NCBI GenBank assembly: GCA_016946835.1
Contig: JACVTC010000075.1
Span: 625,001 to 689,000, forward strand
Origin: Neocallimastix lanati (nom. inval.)
Taxonomy: Eukaryota > Neocallimastigomycota > Neocallimastigomycetes > Neocallimastigales > Neocallimastigaceae
Direction of reading: 5' to 3'
Length of the DNA: 64,000 nt
Shown: positions 18,691 to 31,705 of the stretch, one piece after another
Layout of the letters: each line of letters starts with the position of its first letter
Numbering within the stretch: position 1 is the first letter of the stretch
Notes under the pieces: generated by a model
Database searches by the model: none
What the model saw: the letters and a program-made list of their open reading frames with translations, nothing else
What the model was told of the DNA's origin: nothing
Translations under genes and position numbers: made by a program

Positions 18691-19364
18691 TTTTAACTGT
18701 CCGTTTTGTATCAGCGCAATTATTATCATAATAAATAATCTCCTTTAATGCGATCTCAGGTTTGGGTATCATAATTATATTATTTTTTTATTTTATTTTT
18801 ATTGTTTTTTTTGAATATGAATATTTGGAATTTTAATTATCTTTTTAATTTTATTAATTTTTATTTTCTTATCACTGCCAACATTTACAACTTTATATAA
18901 TTCATCTATTAGAGAATTTTTATTAATAATTTTTCTATCTTTTATATTAATATTATTATTAACTGAATACACATTATTTGTAAATGCTTATTTTTATTAT
19001 CATTTGAAATAATTTGAATATTGTTTATTTTTTGAATTTTTATTAATAATAACATTCGATTTCATTACCAAACTAGGAGTTATAGACTTAATAGTTCTAT
19101 TGCTAATGATTTCAACTTTTAAAGGTTCATTAATATTTATAACTTCTTTTACATTTTTTTACTAGTTCTTTTGTTAATTATATTCTCATTCACAATAATA
19201 TTGTTATTATCTTTTTACTATTTGAATTAATATTTACATTATTATCAATAGTTTTAATATTTATTGTTACTATTAATTTCCATATTATTATTTTGATTTT
19301 TCTTTAATATCTGTGTGAAACTATTTTTATTTTCTTCTTTTGTAATTATAATATTGCTATAAAA
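18690..19364 (-). other. Decayed Asn-rich coding-like scrap
   Basis: The minus strand shows short stretches of plausible protein (near 18690-18770 a segment beginning MIPKPEIALKEIIYYDNN, then Asn/Ile/Lys-rich stretches) separated by many stops. It may be part of a retroelement leader or spacer, or a host gene remnant. I cannot assign it. Confidence 0.3.
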
Positions 19365-21290
19365 GTCTTGAAAACCAAATCACCTTGACAAGACTTATTG
19401 ATGATCAACTTCCTAAGGATAATGTTCAGGATAACAAAAATACAAGAATATCTAGAAAAATACAAATGCAAGTAAATAAAGAACCTTACGATGTAATTGA
19501 AGATTTAAATAAGACTTACAGCAATATTACGTTTGGATAATTTCTGGATGTATCACCTAAGATACAAACGTAAGTGTTTCATGGTCGTAGATTAGAAAGA
19601 AATCAAACTAGGGTTACTGGTGTAGTGGATAGCATATCTGCAACCACTGTTATGGTAAATAACATAGAACATACTTATAAAAGTGGAAGTCGTGAAGCAC
19701 AGGAAGATGATGTGGCTATGGTAAATATTACGGTAGATGGTGTTAAAGGGTGTTAAAGGAAAAGGATTAGTTGATTCGTGTAGTAATTTAAGCATAATTA
19801 CTAAACAATTTCTAGATAAACTCCCTAATAAATATGAACCTATTGGAATTAGCTGTGGTAGAATTCGACTAGCTACCAGGAATGACGATTGTTCTGAAAG
19901 TTATATATTCTAAAAATTCCTATACAAATTAATAAATTTAATATGATTGTAAACTTTAGATTAATTGGAAAAGAAGATCAATTTTATGATGTTCTTATTA
20001 ATCTGAAAACTCAAATTAATCACCAATTATTCATTCATCCTATACTATATAGTCTATGCTAGTTTACTTCAACTAGATTGGTTAATGTTATTGCACCCAT
20101 TAATAATGATGTGGAAGAAGAAGAAAAGTTGGTATGTGTATTAAGATCTATTAGTTTTAATGGAAAACTAGAAAAGAAGAACTTAGAAAAGTTAGAAGGT
20201 TTACCTCTTATAAAATACATTCATCACGAAAAGTTTAAAAATACTCTTAATAAAAATTATGTAGATGAAATTATTCTTCTACTTGAAGATAATATTGAAA
20301 TAAATGCTACATCTACAGATGAACTTACTCCTTCTAAGTTATCTCTGCACAAAATTAAATTAAAAGCCAGGGAAAGACCTATTAAACAAAGATTCTACCA
20401 TTTAACCAAATTAAAATCTGATATTTTAAAAGAAGAACTAACCAAATTAATTGTAAAGAAATTTATTGAACCTTCGTACTCCGAATGGTCTTCACCAGTA
20501 GTTCTTGTACCGAAGCCTAATGGTAAATGGAGATTGTGTATAAACTATCGCAAGGTTAATGATGTCACCGAAAAAAGATTCCTATTCCTTACCAAATATG
20601 GATGAAATCTTTGATAGCTTTGATGGTGCTAAAATATTTACTACGTTTGATCTTAATTCTAGCTATCACCAAATTTTAATAGACGAAGAAAGCATTGAGA
20701 TAATTAGTTTTTCAAACAAGTTTAGAAACTCTCAGTTCAAAGTTATGCCTTTTGGATTAACTGGAGAACCTGCTACATTCCAAAGGGAAATGAACAAGAT
20801 CCTATTTCCACTTATTGGAAAGTGTGTATATAACTTTGTTGATGATATTTTTATTTTTTCTCGTACCATCGAAGAACATCTAGAGCATATCAAAGAAGTT
20901 CTTAAGATTTTTAAAGAGTATTATTTAAAAATTGATATTGAAAAATGCAAATTTATACAAAAAGAAGTAGAAGTACTTGACCATAAATTAACTACAGAAG
21001 GTCTAAGTCCCATGGATCGTAAAGTTGAAGCTATTAGAAACTGGAAATCTCATACCAATGTTCATGAAGCTCAGATCTTTTCTGGGGGCAGTAAGTTACT
21101 ATCGTAATTTTGTTAATAAATATTCACAAATTTCAGCACCTTTATGCAAAATTTACACTATTTTTCTAATTTCTAAAATTCTTAGATTCGTTACAAACAG
21201 AAGAAATAACTATAAAAATTTGGAGCGATTCCATGGGGCATGATTCTAAGACTAAACCATGTTTAAGAATATACAAAAAAAAAAAAAAAA
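19365..21290 (+). mobile_element. Ty3/gypsy relic 1 (protease and RT portions)
   Basis: The left part resembles the region before the protease of the other gypsy elements here (a motif like SNITFGQFLDVSP). It is followed by protease-like and then clear Ty3/gypsy reverse transcriptase sequence at about 20300-21100, with palm-domain landmarks such as KVMPFGLT and PATFQREMN. Integrase and LTRs are absent. It is broken, with at least three breaks and both ends missing. Its RT resembles that of the elements at 31705-38085 and 41620-53398. It lies between the two receptor copies. Age: intermediate. Confidence 0.85.
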
Positions 21291-22006
21291 AAAATAATAA
21301 GAAAAATTAAAGTATCTAAAATTAGCCAAATAAATATTTAAACTACTATTTGGAAATCCCAGGTAATGATATTCAATAAGAAAGAGAATAAAATATGCTC
21401 GGTTGTCACCAACTCAGTCAAATATATATTTCTTATATTCTAATAATATTAATTTATATATACAATATATAATAAATTAAATATATATAAATTTTCCAAT
21501 ATATTACTTTCAATCTAACTAATAAAAGTTTATACTTTTTATTAATTTAAAAATATTTTTAATCAATATGTGAAATATAAATTAATTATATAAAAATTTA
21601 TTAATATAATTTTAATATGTTTTTTTTTTTTTTTTTTTTTATTATTTTTTTTTTAAAAATATTTTTAATCAATATGTGAAATATAAATTAATTATATAAA
21701 AATTTATTAATATAATTTTAATATGTTTTTTTTTTTTTTTTATTATTTTTTTTTTAATTATATTTATATTTTAATACTTTTTTTTAATAATTGGATTTAT
21801 TCAATTATTTCATTTCAATAATATATATATATCATAAAAAAAGTTAAAAATAAATTTATAAATAAAACCTTATTTTATTAATATAATATTTGATAACATT
21901 TTTTAAGTAATTAGTATTAATAAAAAAAAAAAAAAAAAAAAATAAATCAGAAGAATATAAACATATTATATTAAATAATTGTTGCTTTTAATAAATGAAA
22001 TTGTAA
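21291..22006. other. AT-rich 3' flank of receptor copy B
   Basis: No gene is seen. A roughly 120-bp segment (around ATTTTTAATCAATATGTGAA) is duplicated in tandem at about 21548-21770. From about 21560 the sequence matches the 3' flank of copy A. Confidence 0.6.
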
Positions 22007-25000
22007 TCAATAAGATAAAAATTTTAATTTATTTTTCATTGTAATAAATTTAATTCTTCCTTTATAAATTATTATAACATCAGAACAAAATAAATAAAAA
22101 TTTAAAAATTCTTCTATATTTTTATCTGATATATTTTCATCGTTATTTTTTTCTAGCATACAACCACATGTACTTGAATGATGAAGAACACATAATTTTT
22201 TATTTGGATATATAAAAAATGAATAATAATCATCTCCTTTCTTTTTAATTATATAATATATATTATCCATAGAAAACAGTATAAAAATCATAAGATAACC
22301 CCATGAATTAAAAATAACTTCTAGCCAAATATTTTCACGTTTTTGTTTTTTAAAAATAATATAATTAATAACCTAAATTTAAATAATAAATTTAAAATAT
22401 TTAATAATTAATTTTTTTATTAATTAAATATATTTCTAATATATAAATTATTTATTTATAATAAAATATCAATAAACAAAAAAAATTAAATATATTTTTA
22501 ATATATAAATTATTTATAATAAAAAATTAATAAAGAAAAAATTGAATTTTAATGGATATAATACATTAATTGAAGGACCAAAAATAATAGAGATTAGAAC
22601 TGTAAATGAAATATATTTAGTAGATTTAAATATATATTCATATTTTAATAATTTTATGCTTCTTCGTATTATAGATATATATATTAATAAGTAGATCATA
22701 TTTAATGAAAAATCAAGTGTTTCAATATTACATTTATAAACCCATTCTCCATTTTTATTTTGTATTATATTATAATCCTTATTATTTTTTATATTTTTGT
22801 TTTCAAATATTACATCTATTATTGAAAATAATAGAATTACAATATTTAAAATTATATATATAAACACTATTTCAAGAATAGAGTAATATATAAATTTTAT
22901 TTTGTTAATTAAATTTTGTTTGCCTTGTTTACCATAAACTGTATTTAAATATTCCATATCTATATTACTTTCTTTTCTTCTATTAATATAATTTAATGTT
23001 ATAGATAATTCTTCATAGTTATTACTATTGCTATTGCTTTCCTTCAGAAATAAACTATTTTCATTACTACTCAATACTGTAGATTGCTTATCTATTATTA
23101 TATTTTTAACATTTTTTTTATTTGAAGTATCCATCTGATCAATAACTTTTAAAGATTCAACAAATAAATTAGTTTTCGATTTGTTATTATCTGATTGAAG
23201 AAATATTCCTAAAAAGTATCCAAGTAAAATGTTAATAACTTGTATCATTAATATTGTCAACATACCAAAATTTTTAAATAAAAATTTAAACATACATGTC
23301 AAAGGATTTGAATATGAAATAAAAAAAAAACTAAAATATAACGAAATAATTCCAAATGAAAATAATAATATTTTGTTTAATCCATAATAATCTATAATTT
23401 TTTTATTTTTATTAAGTAATATAAATATTATATATATAATAAAGAGTGAAATAGTAATTGGATTGATGATTAAAAAGTTTTTATCAATATCTCTTTAATG
23501 ATTATATATGAAATTTTCAATGTAAATTTAACATAAAAAAAAAATGATGGGAATAATAAATAAAAATATTAAATGATATAAAAGTTTAATAAATATAATT
23601 GTTAGAGTTAATATAAATATATAAAATATACAATATAATATTTAAATAATATAGTTATGCATATTATGCATAAATAAAGATATTAAAATAAAAATACAAA
23701 TAATAATATGTAATATAATGAAATTATTATATTTTTACCTTAAATCTATATACACTTTTTCATTGCAATTTTCATTCTTCCAACCAGGCATGCATTCACA
23801 AATGTTTTTTTCAATATCATTATATAACTCAGAATAATATGCTTTACAAGTTGCTGTGTTATTAGGACAATTTGATTTACAAATAGGATTTTCACAATAT
23901 AATATATCATTTTTATACATTTTAATTTGATTACTAATACATGGTAAAATATTAATTTTTATTTTATTAATTTTTAATTTTATCTCATCCGTATAATTTT
24001 CGATATTTATATCCATAATATATAATTCAGGATTAGAATATATTCTTAAATTATTTAATTCACATTTTCCTGTAAAAATTTACAATTAATTATATTGATT
24101 CGAAAATAATATCCAATTTTTATTGATTAATAATTATCATACATTGAATTATTATTAATTATTTTTTTTTTAATATTAATTAAATTAATAATATGAAGAA
24201 TTCTATATAAAATCTATTTATACATATTTATACATAATTTATATTAATATAAATATATTTATATTAATAATTTATTATACCATTTATAAAAGAACAAATA
24301 TTTCCATTAATAATATAATTTAAATTATTTTGATCATATTCATCTTCTTCATTTGTTAAAGTTAATTTTAATGTTATTGAGGAATAAAATTTTGTAATAT
24401 CGTTTACAATATTATCAAACTCATCATATAAAGTAAAGACTAATGATATATATTCACCAGTAATAATATTTATAGTGTCATCTTCAAATATTGTATTTAA
24501 TAATATATAAGAAGGTTTTGAAGTATAATTATCTATAAATGAATTTATAGTATTATTTTCAATTATATTATTAGACAAATCAAAAATAGTTTTATCAATA
24601 TATTTCGGAGAATAAATTCCACCTCCCATAATTCCAGCTTTATTAAAAGTAATTAAATTATTTTTTGAATCAGCTAAATAAAATTTACTATATTCAGAAT
24701 AAATAGCACCACCAAAATCATTTGCAGTATTTTCTTTAAAAGTATTATTTTCTATTTTAATATTATTATAAATATTATCATTGATATTATCTATATCTTT
24801 AGATATACTATCAGAAATGTATATAGCACCTCCATTCACTGCTTTATTCTTAATAAAATAAGTATTAGTTAAATTTAATTTTGAAATATTTTCTAAACAT
24901 CTTAACAATAAATAAATAAAAAATATTTTTAAAATTTTATTAGTAATAGATATTAAATAAATGTATAAATGAACTAATTTTTTTTTTTTTTAGATTTTAC

Positions 25001-26870
25001 TTACAGCACTCCTCCATCACCTTTATTTATATTATTATTAAAAGTAGAATTTGTTATTAAAACTGATAAATCATTAATAAAATGAATAGTACCACATTCT
25101 AATTTATTATCGTTAATATTATTATTAAAATTTAAATTTGATATATGAAAATTTAACTAAAAAAAAGTAATTGATTTAAAAATATAAAATTAGAATTATT
25201 GCGTTAATTAAATATATAAATAAATTTATATATATTTATTAAAAAATAATTTAAAATTTAATAAAATGTATTAACTTTATTTGTTTTTGTTTCAATAATT
25301 GGTCCATAAGTTTTAATTTTATTTATATCCGAATCATCTAATATCATTTCAACGTAGTTTCCAATAATTTTGATTAAAGGTCCATTAGAAAAACTGTTTA
25401 TGACATTTAAGTCGAAAATATGAAATTTTTTAAAATCATCAATATTATTTGAATCAAATAAAATCATAGATGTATTACTACCATCACCAACACATGAAAT
25501 ATTTTCAGCTGTTACATTAGTGAAATAAATATCTTTTCCGACAATATGAAGTAATGCCTTTGAATTTGTTTTTATATCAATAAAATTAACATTATACAAA
25601 TAATAAGAAGATTCACCCTCCCATATTCCACTTATTAAACTGAAATAAAATTATATTATTACAATATTAATAATTTAATTTATATATTAAATAATGTATA
25701 ATAATATAATAATATAATAATTTATTTGCAATTTACTTTAAATTTTTAAATTCAGTATCATTTATATAAAAATTTGAAGCTTTTGAATTAAAAATTGCAG
25801 GAATAGATTTTTTTAAAGTAACATTATGAAATAATGAATCTGATATATCATAATTCGAATTACTTCCACTAAAAATAGCAGAAGTATCTTTGGTATAGAG
25901 ATTTAAAAATTTAAAATTTAAATTATATTAGTCTTTTTTTTTTTTTTTTTTTTTTTATATTTTAATTATTAATAATAAAAATAAAAATAAAAATAATAAA
26001 TGAATTTTTCAAAAAAAAAAATAATTATAAAAATTACTGTTAAAAGTTGAATCTTTTATTGTGATACCATGACTATAATAAGAACTATCTAAATTAAATA
26101 AATAATTATAATTTGTATAACAGTTTGAAATAGTAGTATTTACTAACCTTCAATTTATTAAAAATAAAATAAATTCAATAAATTAAAATTTTTTTTTTTT
26201 TTTTCTATTATTCAAAAGAATTAAAACTAAAACTAAAACTAAAAATAAAAATAAAAATAAAAATAAAAATAAAATATAAATTATAAATTATAAAATATAA
26301 AATGTAAAATGTAAAATGTAAAATATAAAATGTAAAATGTAAAATGTAAAATATAAAATATAAAATATAAAATATTAAATATAAAATATAAAATATAAAG
26401 TATAAAATATAAAATATAAAATATAAAATATAAAATATAAAATATAAAATATAAAATATAAAATATAAAATATAAAATATAAAATATAAAATATAAAATA
26501 TAAAATATAATACTATAATACTATAATACTATAATACTATAATACTATAATACTATAATACTATAATAATAATATTTTGAAATTACCGAAATATCAAATA
26601 TTTAGTATTTATTATTGGAACTGAATCTTTAGAATTAATATTTTCAATAACCGAATCTTTAATTGTTAATTTACTTTTATGACTTGAAATATAAAGTAAT
26701 GCATTTGTTTCTTCATATTTATCATAATTCATATTTGAAAAATAACCTTAAATTTTATTAAAATATTTTATAATAAAAATATATATTTGTGAAAATATGA
26801 AAATATGAAAATATGAAAATTTTATTATTATTATCATTATATCATTATTATTATTATTATTTATAAATAC

Positions 26871-26902
<32 letters not shown>

Positions 26903-27753
26903 TTTTCAAAAATAGAATATGAAAAGATTGACATAAACAACCCTGAATTGTTAATAAAATTACAATTGACCATTTTCATTATCAAACAAAATTCATCTTC
27001 ATTAATTATATCATGAAAAATTCCTCTCATATCCATTAATTTTCTTGTATTATTACTAAATAAATTTTCAAAAAAAAAAATAAAAAAAAAAAAAAAAAAA
27101 CATATATTTATATATATTTAAATAATATATAATGTTTATAAATAATTAAACTAAATAAATTAACTAAAAAATGAAAAGAAAAATAATAATATTTACTAGA
27201 AATTACAATTATTGAATATATATGTCGGATTTTCTGATGTTCTATAATCACAATACATAGTTAGAGACAAGAGCGATTGCTCATTATTTCTAAAAGTACA
27301 ATTATTAAATATTATATTAAAATTATTGTGATTTGAAAAAAATTTAATCAAAAAGACCCCATTAGCATAATAATCATCAATATAAAAATTTTGAAAAATT
27401 ATATTTTCAATTTTTATTGTTATTCTTTTATATAAATTTAACAAAAAATAGATTGTCCCCTTTCTTAATCTGTTATAATCAAATATTGTTCCATTAATAT
27501 TTCCTATGAATGATACATTAGATATTATATTAAATTCAATTGAAAATTCTTTATTCAGAGACATATCGTAATAATCTTCATTAAATCGAAATATTAGTTC
27601 TTTATTTTCAACTTGGTTATTTTTAATAATTGTCCATATATTATTAATATCATTGGAATTATTACTCACTACAAATTCTTTAGTAAATATTGCCCTTAAT
27701 TTAAAAACTAAAAGAAAATAAATATAATATAAATATTTATATTTCAATATCAT
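22007..27753 (-). CDS. Beta-helix / EGF-like / class C GPCR-type receptor, copy B
   Basis: Same gene structure as the copy at 10977-16838, with 11 exons: 27753-27197, 27055-26901, 26746-26587, 26147-26038, 25887-25737, 25639-25276, 25156-25005, 24900-24281, 24069-23739, 23492-22565, 22372-22007 (3,894 nt, 1,297 aa). Every exon length equals that of copy A except exon 8 (3 nt shorter) and exon 10 (9 nt longer); phases and stop are kept, so both copies look intact. The start is the ATG at 27753-27751; in-frame sequence upstream has no ATG. The beta-helix exon 8 and EGF-like exon 9 are nearly identical to copy A (exon 9 differs by one residue, Lys for Ile). Exon 1 and the loop between TM3 and TM4 differ much more. 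Intron 3 carries a long AAAATAT array. Transcription is in the same direction as copy A. Confidence 0.85.
26222..26575. repeat. AAAATAT / ATAATACT arrays in intron 3 of copy B
   Basis: About 350 bp of compound tandem repeats (AAAACT, AAAAAT, AAAATGT, AAAATAT and ATAATACT units) between exons 3 and 4, about three times longer than in copy A. Confidence 0.9.
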
Positions 27754-28641
27754 TTTTGATTTTATATATTTCAATTAAAAAAATTTATAATAAAATCCAA
27801 TATTTTATTTATTAGTACTAATAATTATTAATAAAATTTTAAAAAAAAAAAAAAATAACAAAATGAAATAAAATGTAATAAAAAAAAAAAATTATCTAAA
27901 AATTTCTATATTGAAAATACTTTTTATCTTTTATTAATTTTAATAAATATTAATTAAATTAAAAGTATTTTATAATATAAAATAAAAACCTAAAAAAATT
28001 AAAATATTTAACAACCAAATTTATAATATATTAATCCTACGAAATAATAATAGATTTAAAAAATTCGGAAAAAAATAAAAACCTAAATTAAAAAAAAATA
28101 AAACCTAAAAAAATTTTATGATTATAAATAAAATTAAAATTAAGGAATACAAACTTTAAATATTAAAAAAAAATAATTAATTAATTATTATAGAAATATA
28201 AATATGAGTCATTTAGAAAAATATCATTTCAAAAAATTTTTTTAAAAGTTAATAAATAAATTAATTAATAATAAAATAAATAAATAGTATATATAATTTA
28301 AATAAATAACTAAATAAATAAAAATAAATAAATAAAACTATAATAAATAAATTTAAAATATATTTTTTTTTTAAAACAAAATATTTATATAAATTATGTA
28401 AATATATAATAATAAATATATATATAATAATAAATATACATTAAAATTAAAGCTTTAAAAAATAAAATGTTTTATTACAAGTTTTATAATTTTTCAAATT
28501 ATAAATTAAAACTAATAATAATTTTAAATATATAAAAAAATAAAACAAATAAATAATTTAAGAGTTGTACAGAATAATAATTTAAGATATAATTATTAAA
28601 ACTAAAATATAATATTTAAATATATTTTATTATATAAAAAT
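27754..28641. other. Upstream region of receptor copy B
   Basis: AT-rich, no gene. It aligns with the region upstream of copy A except for the MITE present only there. Homology fades from about 28460. Confidence 0.5.
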
Positions 28642-28957
28642 TTATCAACCGTTGCTAAGAGCGTCGATGTCGAAATGATAAGGCATGGATTTTCACCTTC
28701 CGGTGAAAGATCTGATACGAATTCGGTTGATAACACTAATACTGAAATTATTACTCGCAATAATGGACGCGGTGTTACCATCAATGAATGGGAAAAGTTA
28801 GAAACTCTTGCTTCTAACTCACTTTTATAATTATAAAATATATAATATTTCATTTCATGTATTTTTATTTTTATCATTTAAATCATGTAATTTTATTATT
28901 ATTATTATTAATTAAATAAAGTTATTCTATAAGTCAAAAAAAAAAAAAAAAAAAAAA
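28642..28957 (+). pseudogene. 5'-truncated coding fragment with 3'UTR and poly(A), likely retrocopy
   Basis: From 28642 to the stop TAA at 28828-28830 an open frame of 62 codons has balanced codon use and roughly 40% GC amid DNA near 15% GC (beginning LSTVAKSVDVEMIRHGF, ending EWEKLETLASNSLL). A plausible 3'UTR follows, with AATAAA at 28915-28920 and a 22-nt A run starting at 28936, the spacing of a real cleavage site. No upstream exons can be seen: receptor copy B starts about 900 bp away on the other strand and the intervening sequence is its flank. The best reading is a reverse-transcribed, 5'-truncated mRNA copy of an unidentified gene. A genuine last exon of a + strand gene is the alternative. 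I do not recognise the protein. Confidence 0.55.
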
Positions 28958-29320
28958 TATATATATACATTTAATAAAAATTTAATAAAAAAAAAATAAA
29001 AAAATAGTAAAATTAAATATAATAAAATAAATTAATTAAAATAATTAAAATAAAACTTAATTAATTTATAAATTATTTATATGTTTACAAGCATAAAATT
29101 TATGTTATAAATTATATGTTAACATTAATTTTATGTATTTTATAGAATTTATGATAATGCATAAATTTATTTCATATCATATTATATTTATATTGATATG
29201 CTGGACTTTTATATTCAATAATGTATAAGCAGTGGGTTTTTAAATAATGGTAGCTTAGTAAATTTTATTAAAAAAAATTATAATATTCATACAATTAAAA
29301 TAATAATTCTAATTCCTAAA
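28958..29320. other. AT-rich spacer
   Basis: Nothing recognisable is seen apart from A-rich runs. Confidence 0.6.
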
Positions 29321-29396
29321 ATTTACAAGAGAGTCTCTATTTTTAATATAAATGATTTAATCTATTAATATTTGAAATAGAGACTCTCTTGTAAAT
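29321..29396. repeat. Perfect 22-bp inverted repeat (foldback), 32-bp loop
   Basis: The left arm 29321-29342 (ATTTACAAGAGAGTCTCTAT plus TT) and right arm 29375-29396 are exact reverse complements. It sits directly before the start of a gypsy relic. It could be a tiny foldback element or the hairpin end of a larger one. Confidence 0.85.
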
Positions 29397-29399
29397 AAC

Positions 29400-31705
29400 G
29401 TTAACTACTGTCATGGGATGAAGAAGCTTTAGTCTTATTTTTTTTTAATGGACTTCACCCAAAGTTCCAAGAAGAAATAGAAAAAATGGAGGAATTCCCT
29501 TCTAATCTTAATGATACCAAGTGTATCTTATTTGAAAATAATATTAAAAGCAATAAGCAATTAAGAAATAATAATGGTAATAAAAATTTTAGAAAGAAAC
29601 ATTCAAGCCCACACGTAAACAATAACAATAATTATAATAATAATAATTAATATACTAAAAATAAATCTAGCAATAATTATTTTAATAATAATAACAATAA
29701 TAATAATCAAAATAATAAAAAAAAAAAAAAAAAAAAAAAAAACTAATTGATAGGCTTCAAAAGGAATCTAGAATATCAAAAAAATTTAAAAGCAATTTAT
29801 TATAATTTTCCTACACTTGATTCAATGAATCAAATCTCCCATCTACTTTCCTTTTATTTAATTTTTATATTCCTATCAAATTTTTAAATAACTTTACAAT
29901 TAAAAATGAAAAAATTCAAAAATTAACATCTGAATCTATGTTAGATTCAGGATCCTTTTGCAATTTTATTACGGAAAAATTAGTAAATAATTTAAAATTA
30001 AATATTCAAAAAACAAAAAATAAAATCTTAGTCAAAGATATTTCAGGAAGAACTATCAAATTCGATCAATTTGTTTGGTTAAATTTCCAAATTATATTTT
30101 TTAAAAATAATAAATTTTATTTTCAAGATTTTAAAGAAAAATTTTTAATTTCAAATTGTATTCCTACTGATTTACTTTTTGGTAATTAGTTTATTAGAAA
30201 ATTCAAAGTATATTATAAAAATAACACTTTATATTCTAATTTAAATTATAATTCTTTAAATAAAATAATAAATAAATCTACAAAAAATAAGGGAAATAAT
30301 TTTTATTTAAACTCTTTGAAAAGAAAAACTTTTAAAAAATAAATTTTTTAAAAGAAAAATAAAAAATAAATTTTATTATAAAAATTTTTCAAAAATTCGA
30401 TCAAAAAATTATTCAAAAAATATCTCCAAAATATTTTATTTAAAAAATTTTTCAAAATATTCAAAAAATTCAAAATTTAATAAATATTAAAAAGTTCAAA
30501 GATTAGTGAATATAAAACTTCTATTAATAAAAATTCTAAATTTATTTATATTTGAAATATTTATATAAATCTATAAGTAAATTTTCTTCCAAATTATTTA
30601 ATAAAAATCATCAAGATTTATATAACAATAAAAAAGAATATAGTTATAATTTTTTAATATATTGTTTCCTTTCAACGAAAGAGCAGACTAATATTGAAAA
30701 TGAGGATCCAAAAATAGAAGAAATTCCTCATCAATATCAAGACTTAGCAATAGTATTTAGCAAAAAAGAAGCAGATAAATTACCTCCTCACCGTTTAACA
30801 GACTGTAAGATTGTTTTAGAAAAAGATGCTGCACTCCATTATGGGCCGAATTACCCATTAACTGAAGAAGAATCAGAAGTTCTTAGGGATTATATAAAAG
30901 AAAATTTGGGAAAAGGATTTATTAGACCATCAGAATCACCTGCTGGATATCCTGTTTTGTTCCAAAAGAAAAAAGATGGTTCCCTTCGGTTATGTGTGGA
31001 CTATAAAAAATTAAATGTAGTAACTATAAGAAATTCATATCCTCTCCCTCTAATAACAAATATAATAGAAAAAGTAAAGGGAGCAAAATATTTTACAAAA
31101 TTGGATTTACGTTCTGCTTATAATTTAATAAAAATAAAAGAAGGTGATGAATATAAAACTTCATTTAGAACTAAATTTGGTCAATACGAATATTTAGTTA
31201 CGTCCTTTGGTTTAAAAAACGTGCCTGCCACTTTCCAATCATTTATTAACTCTATTCTTAGACCATACTTGGAAAAATGTGTAATCTTATATTTAGATGA
31301 TATATTAATTTATTCCAAAGATTTGGAGGAACATCATAATCAAGTCAGAAACGTCCTTCAAACTTTGATTAATAATAATTTATATACAAAATTAGAAAAA
31401 TGTGAATTTGACCAGAACAAAGTTGAATTTTTAGGTTACATTTTATCTGGTGATGGTGTATCTAGTGACCCAAAGAAAATTAAATCTATAGAAGAGTGGC
31501 CAAGACCAGAAAATTTAAAAGATGTTCAAAAATTTATTGGCCTATGTAATTACTATAGAAGATTTGTTAAAGATTTTGCAAAAATTGCAAAACCCTTACA
31601 TAATTTAACAAGGAAAAAATATAAAATTTGTATGGACGAATGAATATGAAAATGCTTTTAAGGAATTAAAGAAAAGATTAATTACTTCTCCAATTCTACT
31701 CCATT
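29400..31705 (+). mobile_element. Ty3/gypsy relic 2 (gag end, protease, RT)
   Basis: Parts in order: a gag C-terminal portion at about 29415-29750 ending in Asn-rich sequence, an aspartic protease region with an LDSGS motif near 29940, and a reverse transcriptase region at about 30700-31640 with the YLDD signature. Its RT differs from the other three gypsy copies in this window, so it is a separate lineage. It is broken, with several breaks. The 5' end is missing, and the 3' end is cut off where it meets gypsy relic 3 in opposite orientation near 31705. No LTR is seen. Confidence 0.85.

Noticed and set aside
19592-19795. Minus-strand 67-codon frame and short + frame over gypsy relic 1
   Set aside because: The minus frame is antisense, and the + frame is part of the relic, not a separate gene.
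27754-27774. Seven-codon N-terminal extension of receptor copy B
   Set aside because: It would need a TTG start, and copy A has no equivalent ATG; the shared ATG is used instead.
28602-28877. Minus-strand 91-codon frame
   Set aside because: It is antisense to the better-supported + strand coding tail with stop, AATAAA and poly(A).
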